Shown here: one piece after another, positions 46,501 to 58,430 of the stretch
How the letters are laid out: each line of letters opens with the position of its first letter
Position numbering within the stretch: the stretch's first letter is position 1
Assembly: GCF_964355755.1 (NCBI RefSeq)
Contig: NC_092673.1
Span: 6,205,001 to 6,269,000, forward strand
Reading direction: 5' to 3'
Source: Antedon mediterranea
Taxonomy: Eukaryota > Echinodermata > Crinoidea > Comatulida > Antedonidae
Length of the DNA: 64,000 nucleotides
Made by a program: the position numbers and the translations under genes
The notes under the pieces: generated by a model
The model's input: the letters and a program-made list of their open reading frames with translations, nothing else
Told to the model about the DNA's origin: nothing
The model's database searches: none

Positions 46501-49500
46501 AGACTTACAGTATTTAAAAGCATTAAATAAAGATATTTTCAAATAATACATTTAAGCCGTTAATCAGTAGAAGCAGGCCCAAGTCAGCGTTTTCTGTAAT
46601 TAAATTTCATATTAGTTTGGAAGGAACATAAAATTGTGGTAATGAAATGTACACCAGTACTACATGATATTAATTACAACGTTGATATGAATAAATATCA
46701 TGACATTGTCTGTCAAAATATAGTGCTTCTAATAGTTTCTGAAATCATACATGACATTGTCTGTCAAAATATAGAGCTAATAGTTTCTGAAATTATTCTC
46801 ACAACACCTGCCTTGGCGCCAGATTTCTTTAAAGCATTTTATTCTTTGATTTCACATCTGTTTGACTTTTAAAAACCAAAAGGAATTGGATGTTAAGAGA
46901 GCCACATTAATACAAGAAATGAAAAAAAAAAGTACATTTTCCACTTTTGATGAAATATTTATAGGATTGAAATAATGATTTTTTTTTAATAGCTTGTCTA
47001 AAACAGCATTGTGCTAGCCTATGTGGTCGATTCTGGTCTTCATTATAGATTACATTAGGTTATACAGTACAGCAGAACACTTAATATTAAGACACCTTGG
47101 AGACCAAACAATGTGTCATTGCCCCTTATTCTTTTTATTTGAAAGCAGGCCTATTTGAAAGTGTCCACTTTATAGGGGTTTGCCCTGAATAGTGGTGCCA
47201 CAAAGGAGGGTGTTCTAATGTACACATCAAACAGATGCATCTATTGATATGACGAATTATATTATTTCCCCCCCATTGTTTATGTATGTGTTTCTATAAA
47301 ACTTGCGAAACAGAAAATTGTGTAACATGGCCAACATCGTCATTAGAAGATGTGCAACAAACGTTTATTGTGTAACATGGCCAACATCGTCATTAGAAGA
47401 TGTGCAACAAACGTTTATTGTGTAACATGGCCAACATTGTTATTAGAAGATGTGCAACAAACGTTTATTTTATGAAAATATAGTCGCGTAAAGTAACTAG
47501 ACAGCCATAACATTCTCTTTCTTAAGGTATACAGTAGATGTATTACATTTTTATCAAAATAATTTCAGCGTGAATGAGGCGCAATTCTTTAATATTTAAA
47601 CAACTCTGTGTGGTACAAAGTGTTGAGGTCATTTCAGTTCTTGTCTCGCTCAATATTTGATTAGAAATCTACGACTGGAATGATGACAATTTGTAAATTA
47701 GTCTAACAACCAAAATTGCATACATACTTTGCCAAATTAAAGAAAAATATTTCTATATCAAAAATGAAATTGGTATTTAGAAATATTTCTATCTTATATT
47801 ATTTTTTGCCAACGGCATTTACCTGAATCAAAATCAATAGCAAGGATAATTCCTCGATTTTATAACCATATGATAAATCAGAAAAATATCAACTTCCAAA
47901 ACTTATAAAATCAATGAAATATATACGATACGTTATTATGATGAAGCAATGAGAAAATATGTAGTTCAATTTCGTTTCGGTTAAGACTAGATACATAAAT
48001 AACGTTTATTTTAAATTTTCTATTATAGAATAAGGATTAAAGTTACGATGGTATGTTATCCGACCTTCATTGCAATATAGAATAGTAGAAGTCTCTACAT
48101 TTGATATCAAATGGCAAAGTATAATATTGACTGAAAAGTAATAAGGTTCAATTTTAGAAACTTGTCTAAACACCAACAGTTGATTGCTTGTAAGAATTTT
48201 GATTCACAAAACAGAATGAGACGATGTTTAAGACCTGTCTGGTCTTTATTTGAGATACTCTTGTTCTTCAAATGAGATGTAAAGGTGTTGATAAAATGTA
48301 TATAGGACTACATACAAGGGCATGAACAAATATTCTCAGTTCACGGTTCATCTCCTAAACCGAACATTTTCTGTTATTAGATTACAACCGAATGAGGTAT
48401 TTTGTAATTCTCATAATCTCATAGTCACCAGGTAAACCACTAAGTGTTAAATTATTAATTTCTAGTTGGAAATAAAATGAACTTTATGATTGATTTTATA
48501 ATTAATTTTTTAAATTATTTACTTGAAAATAGTACAGTAGCCTAGGAAAGTTCAAAATCATATTTGATAAATGTAATAAACAGGAGGAAAAGGATGAAAT
48601 CACACGTTTAAAAAAAAGTCAGAATCCAATTTTATATCAATTCTATTGGTTCAGTAGTATACACTTGTGAATGTAGATCTTTTGTAGATTATCAATAACA
48701 TCAAGAGTTCAGAAAATATTACTGAAAACTGGTCCAGTAATTTAAAGACACCTTCCCTACATTTTTTCGGTCTAATTTAAGATCACAAACTATATTTAAT
48801 ATAGAAATAATAATATGGTCCTATTGCGATAACTTTTTTCGTCTTTAAATGTGAAAAATAAGTTGAATCTAATAATTATAGAGGCCCGCTATAAATCCCG
48901 CGTGGATTGATATTTTTGTTTTTCTTCTGTAATTCACCCACTTTTCGATTGATCGTGAGGCCAAAACAAATGGAAGACTCCTAACTTTTCAGCGAAAATA
49001 CCGGTTTTTCCTCAATTTTTATCAATGGAGTCTGGCAAAAATAGGGAGACAATTAATGCAGCAACTATACATTACAACGTCAGGCTAGGTATATAGCTAG
49101 CGTACAATGTTCGTACGTTACCAATGTTTACCAGCTAGGCCAACTAAACTAAGCCTACCTAGGCTAGGCCTAAAGACTGTTCACGAGAGGTCAATCACCG
49201 CGAGCTACTTAGGTAGTGCATTGTTTCTCACTTTTTATCATAATTTACCACAAAACAAACATTTAAGAGAAGGAATGACCTGGTTTAATGTTTTTAAAGT
49301 AATATATATGTACTATTTCGACAAAACGTCGCACATTGTAGGGAAGGTGTCTTTAAGTGCAGATTACTTTAAGTAACCAAAGTTGGTCCAACAAGAAAAA
49401 CCATGTTGCGACTTACGCTTACACAGTTAAACCTATCATGTTTTCTCTGTAAGCTGTACTGTAGTATTGAAGAACTATAATGACGGTAGTACATGGTAGT

Positions 49501-50764
49501 AGTAGGGTGATCTAGGCTATTTTTTGTCTGATTTTCAGGTAAGCTAGATCAAACCCCTAGGCCTACAAATTTACAAAAAATCCTAAAATGTTTAGGCATG
49601 GACTATAGCATCAATCTTTAATATTGATGACTTGTCTGGAAATAGATCTCTTATTTCTAGTCCTGTATTCACACTAATTTACTAATTTTTAGATATGATT
49701 GTAATTCATCATTTATATTAAACTCATTTCTCGAGATGTTAAATTATAAATATTTATGCGTATAAATGGATAGTATCTGGCAATAGCCTCACCTAATTAA
49801 CCTTCCAAGATAACCGTAATTTGATATATAAATATTTTGTGCATCTAGACCAAGTATCAATGAATATTTAACCTAAAGGAGTTATAGATTAGATGTTCCT
49901 GACCTAGCTCTTAATGATATGTTTTCACTTCCCCTATCCCCTTGTTGCATACTAAAGTGAGTGAGGCTATTCATGTTTATGCCGCAACATCCTCTAGAGT
50001 GCAATTGTCCTGTTACTTTTAAAGGGTATTCTATTTCAGTCTTTGTGGGGAAAACTACTATGTTAAATTATAATTAATTTAAATGCAATATTACTAATGG
50101 GATGAATGGGCGCTGTAAATATTATACTTTTAATAGAATAATCTATTTTTTTAATGATATAGTGAATTTGCGTATGTAATTCGTATGGTGCTGACCAGGG
50201 AGGTTCGTATAGTTTTGAAAGAACCCCCCTTTTCCCTAAAGTGCACTTTTCAAATAGAGAACAGCGAAAATGCTAATAAATAGGCCCAACTCATCACAAT
50301 GTTATGGCCAATTTTCCCAGCCAGCAGACAAATTACTTTTATCGACTATAGGTAGGCTGAAATTTAATATTTTCTTCAGTTTCTTAATTCGCACTTGCAA
50401 GCTACAGGCTTAGCTTGCATACCATGAATATTCTATATTACATATTTTTACAAAACTTTTTTTCAGGGACGCTTCAAGAAACCTGGTCCTTTAGTAACTA
50501 TCCGCCTGGAATAGAGGAGCTTTGATGGTATAATGCTCATGCTACTTTTGCGCAAACAATTTTGAATTATCCCATGGCTTTTGGTTTTCGTGAATGGCTG
50601 ACTAGATTTGAGAATGTTCTGCTTCTCTGCTACTAAAAAACATCATACATGCTAATACAAATTTCTACTTTCTATTACCTTGTAAAATCTATGAAACCGA
50701 GGTGACCATGGTAAAAGGCAGGCTTCCGTGCTGTCCAATTTGTTATGTTTACTACAAATCGCAT
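31346..50764 (-). CDS. HS2ST1: Heparan sulfate 2-O-sulfotransferase, C-terminal five exons (partial gene)
   Basis: HS2ST1 is a Golgi type II membrane enzyme that moves sulfate from PAPS to C2 of iduronate in heparan sulfate. Coding exons in transcript order: 50679-50764, 41889-42027, 36788-36885, 32700-32857, 31346-31581. All are GT-AG with consistent phases, giving 238 residues, about the last two thirds of the roughly 356-residue human protein. Key residues are kept (fragment number, human number): His19/His21 of YHGH (140/142, catalytic), Asn6 of NIT (127, glycosylation), Arg43 and Ser51 of IRQPLERLVS (164/172, PAPS contacts), and cysteine pairs 80/88 and 101/107 (201/209, 222/228). The membrane anchor and PAPS 5'-phosphate loop are not in view. 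Uronyl 2-O-sulfotransferase (UST) is the alternative, but PEKLWMQIPFFCGH and GSEWALQQAKYN favour HS2ST1. Confidence 0.95.
32700..32857 (-). CDS. HS2ST1: HS2ST1 exon with GSEWALQQAKYN
   Basis: Encodes NPGSEWALQQAKYNLVTNYL and GLTEEMEDFIAVLEATVP, the long helix region of the sulfotransferase fold. The acceptor is TTCTGACAG and the donor is GTAAGTAAAG. Confidence 0.96.
33819..34165 (+). mobile_element. tRNA-derived SINE, copy 1
   Basis: An A box in TGGCCGAGCGGTTAAGGC and a B box in GGTTCGAGGCC form a Leu/Ser-tRNA-like head. The body (GGACTATAAACCGTAGGTCC, then GTGCACTTTAAAGAACC) is shared with the copy at 36393, followed by an ATAAAATAAAATT tail. It is inserted in an HS2ST1 intron, antisense to the gene. 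Confidence 0.8.
34263..34403. mobile_element. Short copy of the CTGTCTACACTATCAAAC MITE family
   Basis: It starts AAAGCCCTGTCTACAC and ends GATAGCGTAGACAGAGC, about 140 bp. It keeps the GTGATATGCC and CAGCACATCACACTTTTT internal blocks. Confidence 0.7.
36393..36704 (+). mobile_element. tRNA-derived SINE, copy 2
   Basis: The head is GTCAGTGGCCGAGCAGTTAA with a B box GGTTCGAGGCT. The body matches copy 1 (GGACTATAAACCATAGGTCC, GTGCACTTTAAAGAACC, GTAGGGGTTACCC), and it ends in an ATAAATAATAAATAAATAA tail. It lies about 80 bp beyond the acceptor-distal end of HS2ST1 exon 36788-36885. Confidence 0.8.
36788..36885 (-). CDS. HS2ST1: HS2ST1 disulfide exon
   Basis: Encodes TFDECVSKEMPEC and PEKLWMQIPFFCGHFQEC, with four cysteines at the positions of the two known disulfides. 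It starts in phase 0. Confidence 0.95.
37113..37600. repeat. 59-bp minisatellite in an HS2ST1 intron, about 8 copies
   Basis: The unit includes ACTCATGATCAAGTCAAACT, GTTCACATACGTATCATGAT and CTTCTTACATAACAAAG, with 59-60 bp spacing. Alternating variants (CATACGTATCATG versus CATATGATTCATG) suggest homogenisation by pairs. A partial seed copy (ACTCATGATCAAGTAAAACT) lies at 36946-36970. Confidence 0.9.
39805..39890 (+). mobile_element. Truncated tRNA-SINE head, copy 3
   Basis: GAGTGGCCAAGCGGTTAATA and GTTCACTCGCTCCATGGTGCTGG match the head region of copies 1 and 2. The body is missing. Confidence 0.65.
40451..40620. repeat. Long hairpin-forming inverted repeat, arms about 75-80 bp
   Basis: The left arm (40451-40525) and right arm (40539-40620) are nearly reverse-complementary over GGTACAAATAATGGCACGAG, GTGAATGATGAAAGGTTATA and TCAAC. 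They surround a 13-base loop GAGGCAAAGCCGA. A few mismatches and small gaps occur in the outer part. A fragment resembling the outer arm lies at about 10675-10705. Confidence 0.85.
40764..40890. mobile_element. Partial copy of the CTGTCTACACTATCAAAC MITE family
   Basis: It keeps GTGATGTGCCCATATACA, GGCACATCGCACTTATTTTG and the right end GATAGTGTAGACATCAAGC. The left terminus is missing. Confidence 0.6.
41889..42027 (-). CDS. HS2ST1: HS2ST1 PAPS-contact exon
   Basis: Encodes QPIYINLIRQPLERLVSYFY and RYGDDYRPNMRRTKQGDKM. The Arg and Ser that contact the 3'-phosphate of PAPS are present. The usual R-D-P is R-Q-P here. Confidence 0.95.
42183..42456 (+). mobile_element. Diverged tRNA-SINE, copy 4
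   Basis: Weak head similarity (GAGGCTGAGCAGTTATGATA, then GGGGTGC) and body words matching copies 1-2 in order (TTCTAGTGGTAAGAACAAG, CCAGTTTACACG, TTAGAACCCAGTTTATCGTT). It is an old copy. The ORF at 42217-42456 is incidental. Confidence 0.5.
42457..43364. other. HS2ST1 intron sequence, no gene seen
   Basis: AT-rich, with short ORFs only and no recognisable repeat family. Confidence 0.5.
43365..44129. mobile_element. Inverted-repeat element, about 765 bp
   Basis: The left end AAGGGCGCGTTTATACAACA and the reverse-complemented right end AGGGTCGTGTTTATACAACA match imperfectly. It is GC-richer than its flanks. An 83-codon ORF at 43422-43673 has no transposase features. No target duplication is clear. 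Confidence 0.5.
44130..47316. other. HS2ST1 intron sequence, no gene seen
   Basis: Contains a direct duplication of about 50 bp at 46698-46797 (CATGACATTGTCTGTCAAAA in both halves), whose copies form most of a 78-codon ORF. Nothing else is supported. Confidence 0.5.
47317..47466. repeat. 50-bp tandem repeat, 3 copies
   Basis: Three units begin ATTGTGTAACATGGCCAACA at 47317, 47367 and 47417. The first two are identical and the third has two C-to-T differences. Confidence 0.9.
48742..49356. mobile_element. TTAA-flanked MITE, copy 1, 615 bp
   Basis: Terminal inverted repeats TTAAAGACACCTTCCCTAC and GTAGGGAAGGTGTCTTTAA, including the TTAA target site. It is GC-richer inside, with TAGCTAGCGTAC and AGGCTAGGCCTA words. 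A second copy at 59118-59727 is similar along most of its length. TTAA target sites are typical of piggyBac and Kolobok superfamilies. Confidence 0.85.
49357..50678. other. HS2ST1 intron sequence, no gene seen
   Basis: AT-rich DNA between the TTAA MITE and the catalytic-His exon. No feature is supported. Confidence 0.5.
50679..50764 (-). CDS. HS2ST1: HS2ST1 catalytic-His exon
   Basis: Encodes MRFVVNITNW through AFYHGHLGFIDFT, beginning in phase 0 after TTTTCAG and ending before GTAATA. It holds the two catalytic histidines and the conserved N-glycosylation sequon NIT. Confidence 0.95.
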
Positions 50765-52790
50765 CTGAAAAGAAAATGTACAAAATTCAATAAATAAAAT
50801 TAAATATAGATAACATATTTTGATAAAGAAATAAATATTTAAATAATATATTTAATATTCATTTATTATTAAAGGACACTAGTGCTGGCTCAATGTACAG
50901 AGTGGGAAATGAATTGCTACACAAGTCATATTTGCATATCTGGTTATTATTAGTTTGTTCACTCTCGCATTTTTTTCAAAGCTTTAATAGTTTAGTTTAA
51001 ATTGTATTCAGCATAATATTGCTGGGTAGTTTATACTTTCTGGCTTTGCGTTTGAAAAATACAAGAAAAAATATACATATTCTGTTTAGGCGCTGAATGA
51101 CGTGAAAGTTATACGTTGCTTTAGGCGTAAAGTTGATACTAAAATGATGCCGACATCCACTTAATTTGATAAAAGAAAAAGCAAGGACAATTAATTAAGA
51201 GGTACTTTTATATTTCTTTTTTTTCCCGACTAATGAAAGAGCTTCGGGCAGATAAACTTTTTGAACCCATTTACCTTGAAGATGAAATCAAATTCATGTA
51301 GTATTTTTTATTTAATTCATATGTTCATTAAAAGTCATAATAAACTGTAAAACACACAGAAGTGCCAAGAACTGGAAATAGAGACTGTGATTCAACATTC
51401 CCTTATTGAAATAAATCCATAGCCTAATTTATGTTTATTGAAATACAGCACATTCCACTAGGCTACATACAGGATGAAAGAAAAAAATGAACCACGTCAA
51501 TGTTGGTCAATCCATACATCAGCCAATGATGGCCTAATTATGAGGACGGTTTAAGCACAGATAAGCTAGAAATATTGAAAGCAACCCAAAGTTACACATG
51601 CACTGTTTTTCCATGAGAAAAACAATATTAGAGACTAACAAGAGTGGTAATTAAATTATTAGATGTTTTAAACAACAGCCTTCAATATGAAATTAATGTA
51701 CATTTGTTATCATCCATTTTAGTGGCCTTTAATAAACTGTTACTAAAATAGAACAATTTCAGCTCAACTGGGCTGAACTATATCGTGTGGGTGATGTACA
51801 TAGCAATATTTAAGTTTTCATTTTTGGTATTGTTCTAATGGTTTGAATTGAAGAATGACAAGAATGATAACGAACTTTTTTCTCAGAAAGTAAGGTGGAC
51901 TTGATGTTGCAATATACTATTAACTGCAGCAATATTTACTTTAAGATTTTGACATTTCAATTACCAGCCACGACAGATAAAAAGCAGAAAAAGGTTTAAA
52001 TTATGGAAAAAACATTAGATAATATTGAAATATCCACTTAAAGTATAAATTTATTTAATCCTGCATAAAAAACACAATTTTGTATTATTTTTGACAAGTT
52101 TAATTTACTATGTCGGTATCCCACTAACAAAAATTGACAGAAGAGTCCGCAGTTAAATAATCTTAAGTGATGGTGTGAATCTTCTAATCATAACGACCTG
52201 AAGACATAGTTTAGCGAAAATATGATTGTTGCGAAAACTGGCAGTAATGACTTAAATTTCAAGTTGAGATGCATTACATATTAAATCGCTCACTTAGTTC
52301 CACTTAATATGAAGTACAAGTATTTTCTTCAATTATTCATGGCGACGTAATAGATTGAATTAAAAAAATTTGTGCAGAAGAATTACCAGATCAGAAGGTT
52401 TGGAATCGGTAGCCTTCTTGTGGATAGAGTTTCTACTTTAATGTGTCCAAGCGTGATCACAAACCTAACACTCTGGTCACACCTTGAGAAAATAATGTGG
52501 AAAACCAGGGGCATGATGTTAGGCCTGTAGACAGCTCTAAATTACGGGAGCCACCCAAAATGGGAGTGTTGGCATGTATTATTAGATCTTACTAACTTGT
52601 GTAGATTTTCTTTTGAGACGTGGGAGTTAAATAGCAGAATCATACTCCTTTTACATACATACAGTACATAAATATAATGAAAATATCACCTATCAAATAA
52701 GAAGGAATGTAATGACAGTCAAGAAAATGTTCTATTATTTCTGTTCAAGTTTATATTGTATCAGCTGGATTTGGATATCATGTTCTGGAT
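50765..52790. other. Probable HS2ST1 intron, no gene seen
   Basis: Minus-strand reading does not reveal the PAPS-loop (VPKTAST-like) exon expected next. No repeats of note. Confidence 0.5.
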
Positions 52791-52791
52791 T

Positions 52792-53005
52792 GAGTTTAGT
52801 TTAGTTTAGTTATAATGGGAAAGTTTAGGCGAATGCCTTTTTAACCCCATATCAACTACATTGTGTCGATGCGATTCTTGAAGGTGTTAGTGGTCTCAGA
52901 ATTAACAACGTCAGCTGGTAAACTGTTCCAATGGTTTATTACTCGTTGCGAGAAGGTATGTCTTCTACAGTATTGCGAATAACCACTAGTAAAGTAAGGT
53001 GTGCA
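52792..53005 (-). mobile_element. 3' end of a non-LTR retrotransposon (LINE), 5'-truncated
   Basis: On the minus strand, an open frame from about 53000 to a TAG at 52856-52858 reads SQYCRRHTFSQRVINHWNSL, continues PADVVNSETTNTFKNRIDTM and stops. The WN-x-LP...F-K-x-R-(L/I)-D ending is characteristic of the C-terminus of many LINE reverse-transcriptase ORFs (CR1/L2/jockey-like). A short 3' UTR follows, then an (ACTAA)n-type tail at 52792-52810. The reverse-transcriptase core is missing, so the copy is dead. Confidence 0.75.
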
Positions 53006-56000
53006 TGTACATCATGTTATTTCCTAATAGAAGACGATTGGCAGTACAACAACAACAGAAACGGCAGTACATAAACATGATATCAGAAACAGTGATACCT
53101 GTAAAGATAGATTCAACCTTACCTACTTCTTTTTTCAAGAAAATGACATGTTTACCATAAAGCTCACGCTAATACAAGGAACTATAGACCAATATTATAA
53201 TATATCAATTATTTTACTGCAGTTCCTGCAGTAAAGTATAATTTATTTTACTCTTTACAAATATGTTTATGTAATTTATTTTTTGAGTAATCATACACAC
53301 TGTATATTGCAGTGATGGCTATAACTATATTGAAACTAGAATCATGTTACTGCAGTAAAAAAATGTATTAACTGCAGTAGAATAAATTTGACCTGATCCC
53401 ACACTGTTCAAAGAATCAAGAATAAACTATAGATGTATACTGTATATTAAAACATCCCACATCACATGCACCACATGTCGTATGAGATGTTGTTTGTATA
53501 CTGAATATCCCATGAGACATGGGCAAATATTGTTGTACTGTATAGAGATACAGAATTGAAAATCTTAGTTTATAAATTATACTGACAATTCTAAAACAGC
53601 ATTTTAATAATTTTATAAATTATTTCTAGCCTTAGAGGATATTCTAAAAAATCTTCGCTTTGGGGATATTTTAAAAATCCGGTCAATCTTCCATTAAAAT
53701 TCAAGCATTATAAGGTCAAACACCGCAGTACAGATACACGTTGAATTTGATTGACCACAGGGCGTTCCCTTTTTCGTTAATACGACACATAGGAATTACA
53801 ACATTCCACACCATTTGAAATTTACGACCATGTTCATATTCATTTAGCTACTGTATTGAGTCATTGGCTGGATTTAAATAAGAAAAAATTCACTTTGTAG
53901 TCGTCGACGTGGATACTATGGGCCGTAAAGCTATCAGATGTTGCATCTAACGAGGGAAGATCGACATTGGACTGTAATTGCCTCTCTCAAACCCTAATTG
54001 TCGGTGATTTCAAATTCAAAGGTTAGCGGTATTTTAGTCATTTGGATTTAAAAAGACAATAAATAAACGACTGTTATATCACCATATACACTACAGGCGC
54101 TTAAAAAAAAACTAAAGTTATGTCTGCAGATAAAAATAGAGCCTTACTAACATAACCTTATCCGATAGAAGCTTTGTAATTCGCAAGCACATTAAAGAAG
54201 ACTACGATTACAAAAGACTATACGCCGAAAGGAATATTATAAAGCTTTATTGTCTTTCAGAAAAGAAAATTGTCTTTTGGTGTAACTCTCAATTTAAAAG
54301 GAATTAGAATCTATACAATGTAAAATAAAGCACATCACATACTTTTGCTGCAATAAAGAATGTACAATAATGATACTAAACAAAATTGTTTTTAAAGAAT
54401 GATAGTGTTGATAAGATGCCAATTTGAATAATTTAGGTGTACAAACACTATTCAAGCATTTTGAATATTCTGTCAAGGTGGGTGGGAACATTGACCATAG
54501 GTAAAACTTAGATATTGTTTCCACCCTTTTAATACATTGTTTACTGTGATATATATTTATAAATCAACAAAACAAAGGTGAGTATCCATCTTGGAAAAAA
54601 ATATAGCAAATCCTTATACTGAAATAGCAATTTTGGTTTTTTTTAAATAAAGGAATGCTTTGAAAAACTTGTAGTTAAAACACTGCTCGCCAAATGATGA
54701 TTGATAACATAGATGAATACACGTTCATTTTCAACAGAAACAGAAACATGGTCAAAGATATGCTTTATATTATCATTGCAATGCTTTTAATGTAGCGCAA
54801 TTTCATTTGGAATTAACCAGCAAAGATAATACAGATATAACTATATAATGTTAAGTTAATCCAGCGAGAAAAGGAGCATGAATAAATTAACTGAACCTGC
54901 AGTATATTTTAGTGTTTGTAATGTATAGGTCAAGAGTTTATAGAATTTAGTTCGACAGCAAACTGAAGAGATTAGGAACAGGACTGTACAAAATGGCGGT
55001 CATATCCATGTATTATTAAATATAATTTTTAATCTAAAATAAAATGAAGAACCACATAAACAAGTAGTTTTGAAATAAAGAGCTTTTTAATAACATTAAC
55101 TCTATAGATGGTATAGATGGCAATAGAATAGACCGGTTTTGCCTACAAGGATTGACATACAGTATGCCATACAAGCGATGTGGTGCATGAGTCTGTTTCA
55201 AAAGGTGTTATACATAATACATTACAGTAATAGCAAGTAAATTCAACTATCATTATAGGTTTACCTTAATTCCTCTTAAATAGAAAAATATTGTTTACTG
55301 GTCACTAATAAGGTCCTAGTAGTCATATCTTTATCTGTGAAAAGTAACCACTTAATAACGCATGAATAAATTCACTCCAACATCTTGGCAGCAGAAACAG
55401 GGGAAATTTCAAATTACCTGGCATTCTCAAAATGATGGTTATACATCCATCTATTGGGTACCAATTATCGATGTGAAACTTTTATCATAAACAAAGCTAA
55501 CGTAAATCACATCTCCGATTTCTCTTGCAATGGACCCCATTGGAAATAAATTGACTTGTCGATTTTATGGGTGCATCCATTTACTTTGGTTTTATTCAAT
55601 TTTAATATTCCAATTGTTTTTATTTTTTTCTTTGTTATGTATTTTAAATGTATTGTTGAATGGATGCTAAATGAATAAATAAAAATAAAATAAATAAAAT
55701 CGTTTGACCGCATAAGAGTTCATTGAATTTGTCAGTGACCACTCATTGGCCCAATTTCTGCTGCCAAGAAAATACCGTATTTTATACGGTATTTTGAGCA
55801 GTTGCAGCAGAAACAGGCCCATTGATTGTTTTGGAAGTACAAATTTAGCAGTTAAAAAAATTATATTTTTAAAATCTATTTTCATATTCATTTATGCAGA
55901 AGGAAGAGACCTCAAGTGTTAGCATCACATATGGTACAAAAATAGAATGTATTAAAAATAAGATTAAAATTTATCAACAAATATGCAAAAATATAGTAAA

Positions 56001-58255
56001 TAATTGAATAAATGCTTCATTTTATATTACAACTTTCACATAAAGTAAGAATAAATTATTCCTGAAATTTGATATGCATGAATTTATAACACATTTCAAT
56101 CGTTATGTCATTAGATGCGAGAACATCTGACAAAGAAGGGGGGAAACATGCGACTAACCTAATCTCATCAATGTACTGTTTAAGCATAATTTTTTAATGA
56201 CATTTTATTGTATTTTTGCAATTTTTTATACTGAAGGACAAATAAAATCACTGAAGAACAAATTGAATTACGTTTAGATGAATGAAACAATAAGAAAATG
56301 TTAAATAAAAAAAGTACATTTTATTTCAAACAATGCTATCAATGAAGTTAACCGAATGTTTTATAATTTAGAATAGTTTATATTGTCACTAAACATTCTC
56401 AAAAGAGCTCCCGACGAGAGTGTGTTCACAAATTCAATTCCAAGCTTACACTCATCTTTTTAAATATATAAATGTGCCATTATAGGCGCTATACACTTTT
56501 GGATTTGTACATAATACATGAGTACAGTACAACATCCCTGCATATACAGTACTCAGATGAGCATGTGATCTTTGGAACAACCCAGGCTGAGATCACTACG
56601 TACTGTAAAGTGCAGGGTAAACTCATAATCATATTTCAATATTAAAGACAATTGTAATGTGAACTCATATTTCATGGCCGGTTCTGTGACAGACAGTGTG
56701 AACAAATGAATGAATAGTCACAGGGGACCACTTTCTCCATAGGGTTAAAGTCATCTTTACTTACGAAAGAAAAATATTGAATGGGGATTATTTTACGCAA
56801 ACCATGTGTTTTTTATATTGTCTATTATGAAAATAAGAAAGCTCATTAAAGAAATTATTTCTGATATTGTAAAATCCAAATTATGCCTGGGTAATTTGTC
56901 ATGATTTAGTTTGAACGACTTAGGGGAATATTTTATACTGATAGCTTTTAACTGCAATAAAGTACAATAATGCCACCTCTATAATAAACAAGAATTATTA
57001 ATCATTATACACAACATGATAATTTGAAATAGGAAATAAGATAATATGATGTTTGTTATATAAACACATCATTCATTATTAAACATAAATGAAACTAAAT
57101 ATTATAAAATTAGTTTTACAAGACAATTCATTTAGTAACATTCTGATTTAATTTGATTTTATTCAGGTTTCAACATAAAATTACAAGACAAAGATTAAAA
57201 ATACAAATAGAAACATGCAATGTATTGCACAATAAAGAAGAAAGAAGAAACCTAGAATAGCCCATAAAGTCGAGAAAAAAAACCCCCAACTTATTTCCAA
57301 TGGGGTCCTATAACAACATCTTTAAATAAAATTTAAACCAGCAAATTGAGATTATCCTATATTTTTAAAATTCTACAAATATTGACAATCTGGAAGAGAA
57401 TAAAACAATTTATTTTGATTATTGACGATATTGTGTAAAAAAACTACCTCCATGTTATTGGGAGTTTAGCAAAAACTAAATGAAAAAGCTGAATTTTTAC
57501 CTCATTTGAAAACGAAATGGATCATAAGGCATTTAGCTACGAAAGAGCACGTTCATATGCAAATCAGGATTTCAGAAACTTTACAACGAATAAGGGCCAA
57601 ACAGTTTAATGAGAATCATAGATGGAAGGAACTAGGGGCTAAAATTAAATATGCTATCACAGTCTGAGAACAGGTAATTAATAAATTAATTTTGATATAA
57701 TGGAGTCAATAGCTGCAAGACGATTTTATCCATTCCATTTGTGTAGAAAAACAATTTCTTATGATTTATGCATACATTTGCTGAATAAATGTGAAAAAAA
57801 GTTAGAATTTATACTAAAATTAAAAACTAATATAAAATGTATACATTAAAGAAAATATGGAATTATATATTAATGCGAATTCCATGATAAAATATAGTAT
57901 GCATAGTATTGCTATTACTTTAATAGACTGTCTGATAAGTTAAAACATTTCAAACATTAAATCACATTTTTTTATAGTAAAATTTTAGTAAAAAATCTAT
58001 TAAAAAAATAAAATTTATATTAAACCGAAAAATTAAATTGAAGTAAAAGTGAATACAATTACAGATTTGTATTAACTTACAAACGCTAATAGCATTTTTT
58101 ATCGAGTAGTACTAACATGACAACGATTCAAAATATAAGTGTTATTTTTCAAACTTTAGTTATTTTATCATCATGTTATACTACAACAATTTATGTGTGG
58201 TATTCAAACTATAAAAGACTTTAAGTAGCAAAATACAGAATGTGCAACTTTAAAC
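53006..58255. other. Probable HS2ST1 intron, no gene seen
   Basis: AT-rich. It contains a short perfect palindrome at about 55771-55796 (AAAATACCGTA, two-sided). The ORFs at 54294-54524 and 55507-55891 show no family resemblance. Confidence 0.5.
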
Positions 58256-58430
58256 TTTTGAGACAACTAGGACATAGCCAACATAGATGCTTTTGAGACA
58301 ACTAGGACATAGCCAACATAGATGCTTTTGAGACAACTAGGACATAGCCAACATAGATGCTTTTGAGACAACTAGGAAATAGCCAACATAGATGCTTTTG
58401 AGACAACTAGGACATAGCCAACATAGATGC
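58256..58430. repeat. 35-bp tandem repeat, 5 copies
   Basis: Units begin TTTTGAGACAACTAGGACAT at 58256, 58291, 58326, 58361 and 58396. The fourth has one substitution (GGAAAT). Near-identity implies recent expansion. Confidence 0.95.

Noticed and set aside
47086-47225. Similarity in wording between 9590-9690 and 47086-47225 (TGTCC...AGGGG words), suggesting a shared repeat
   Set aside because: Only short AGGGG/TGTCC words match by eye. An alignment would be needed before calling a family.
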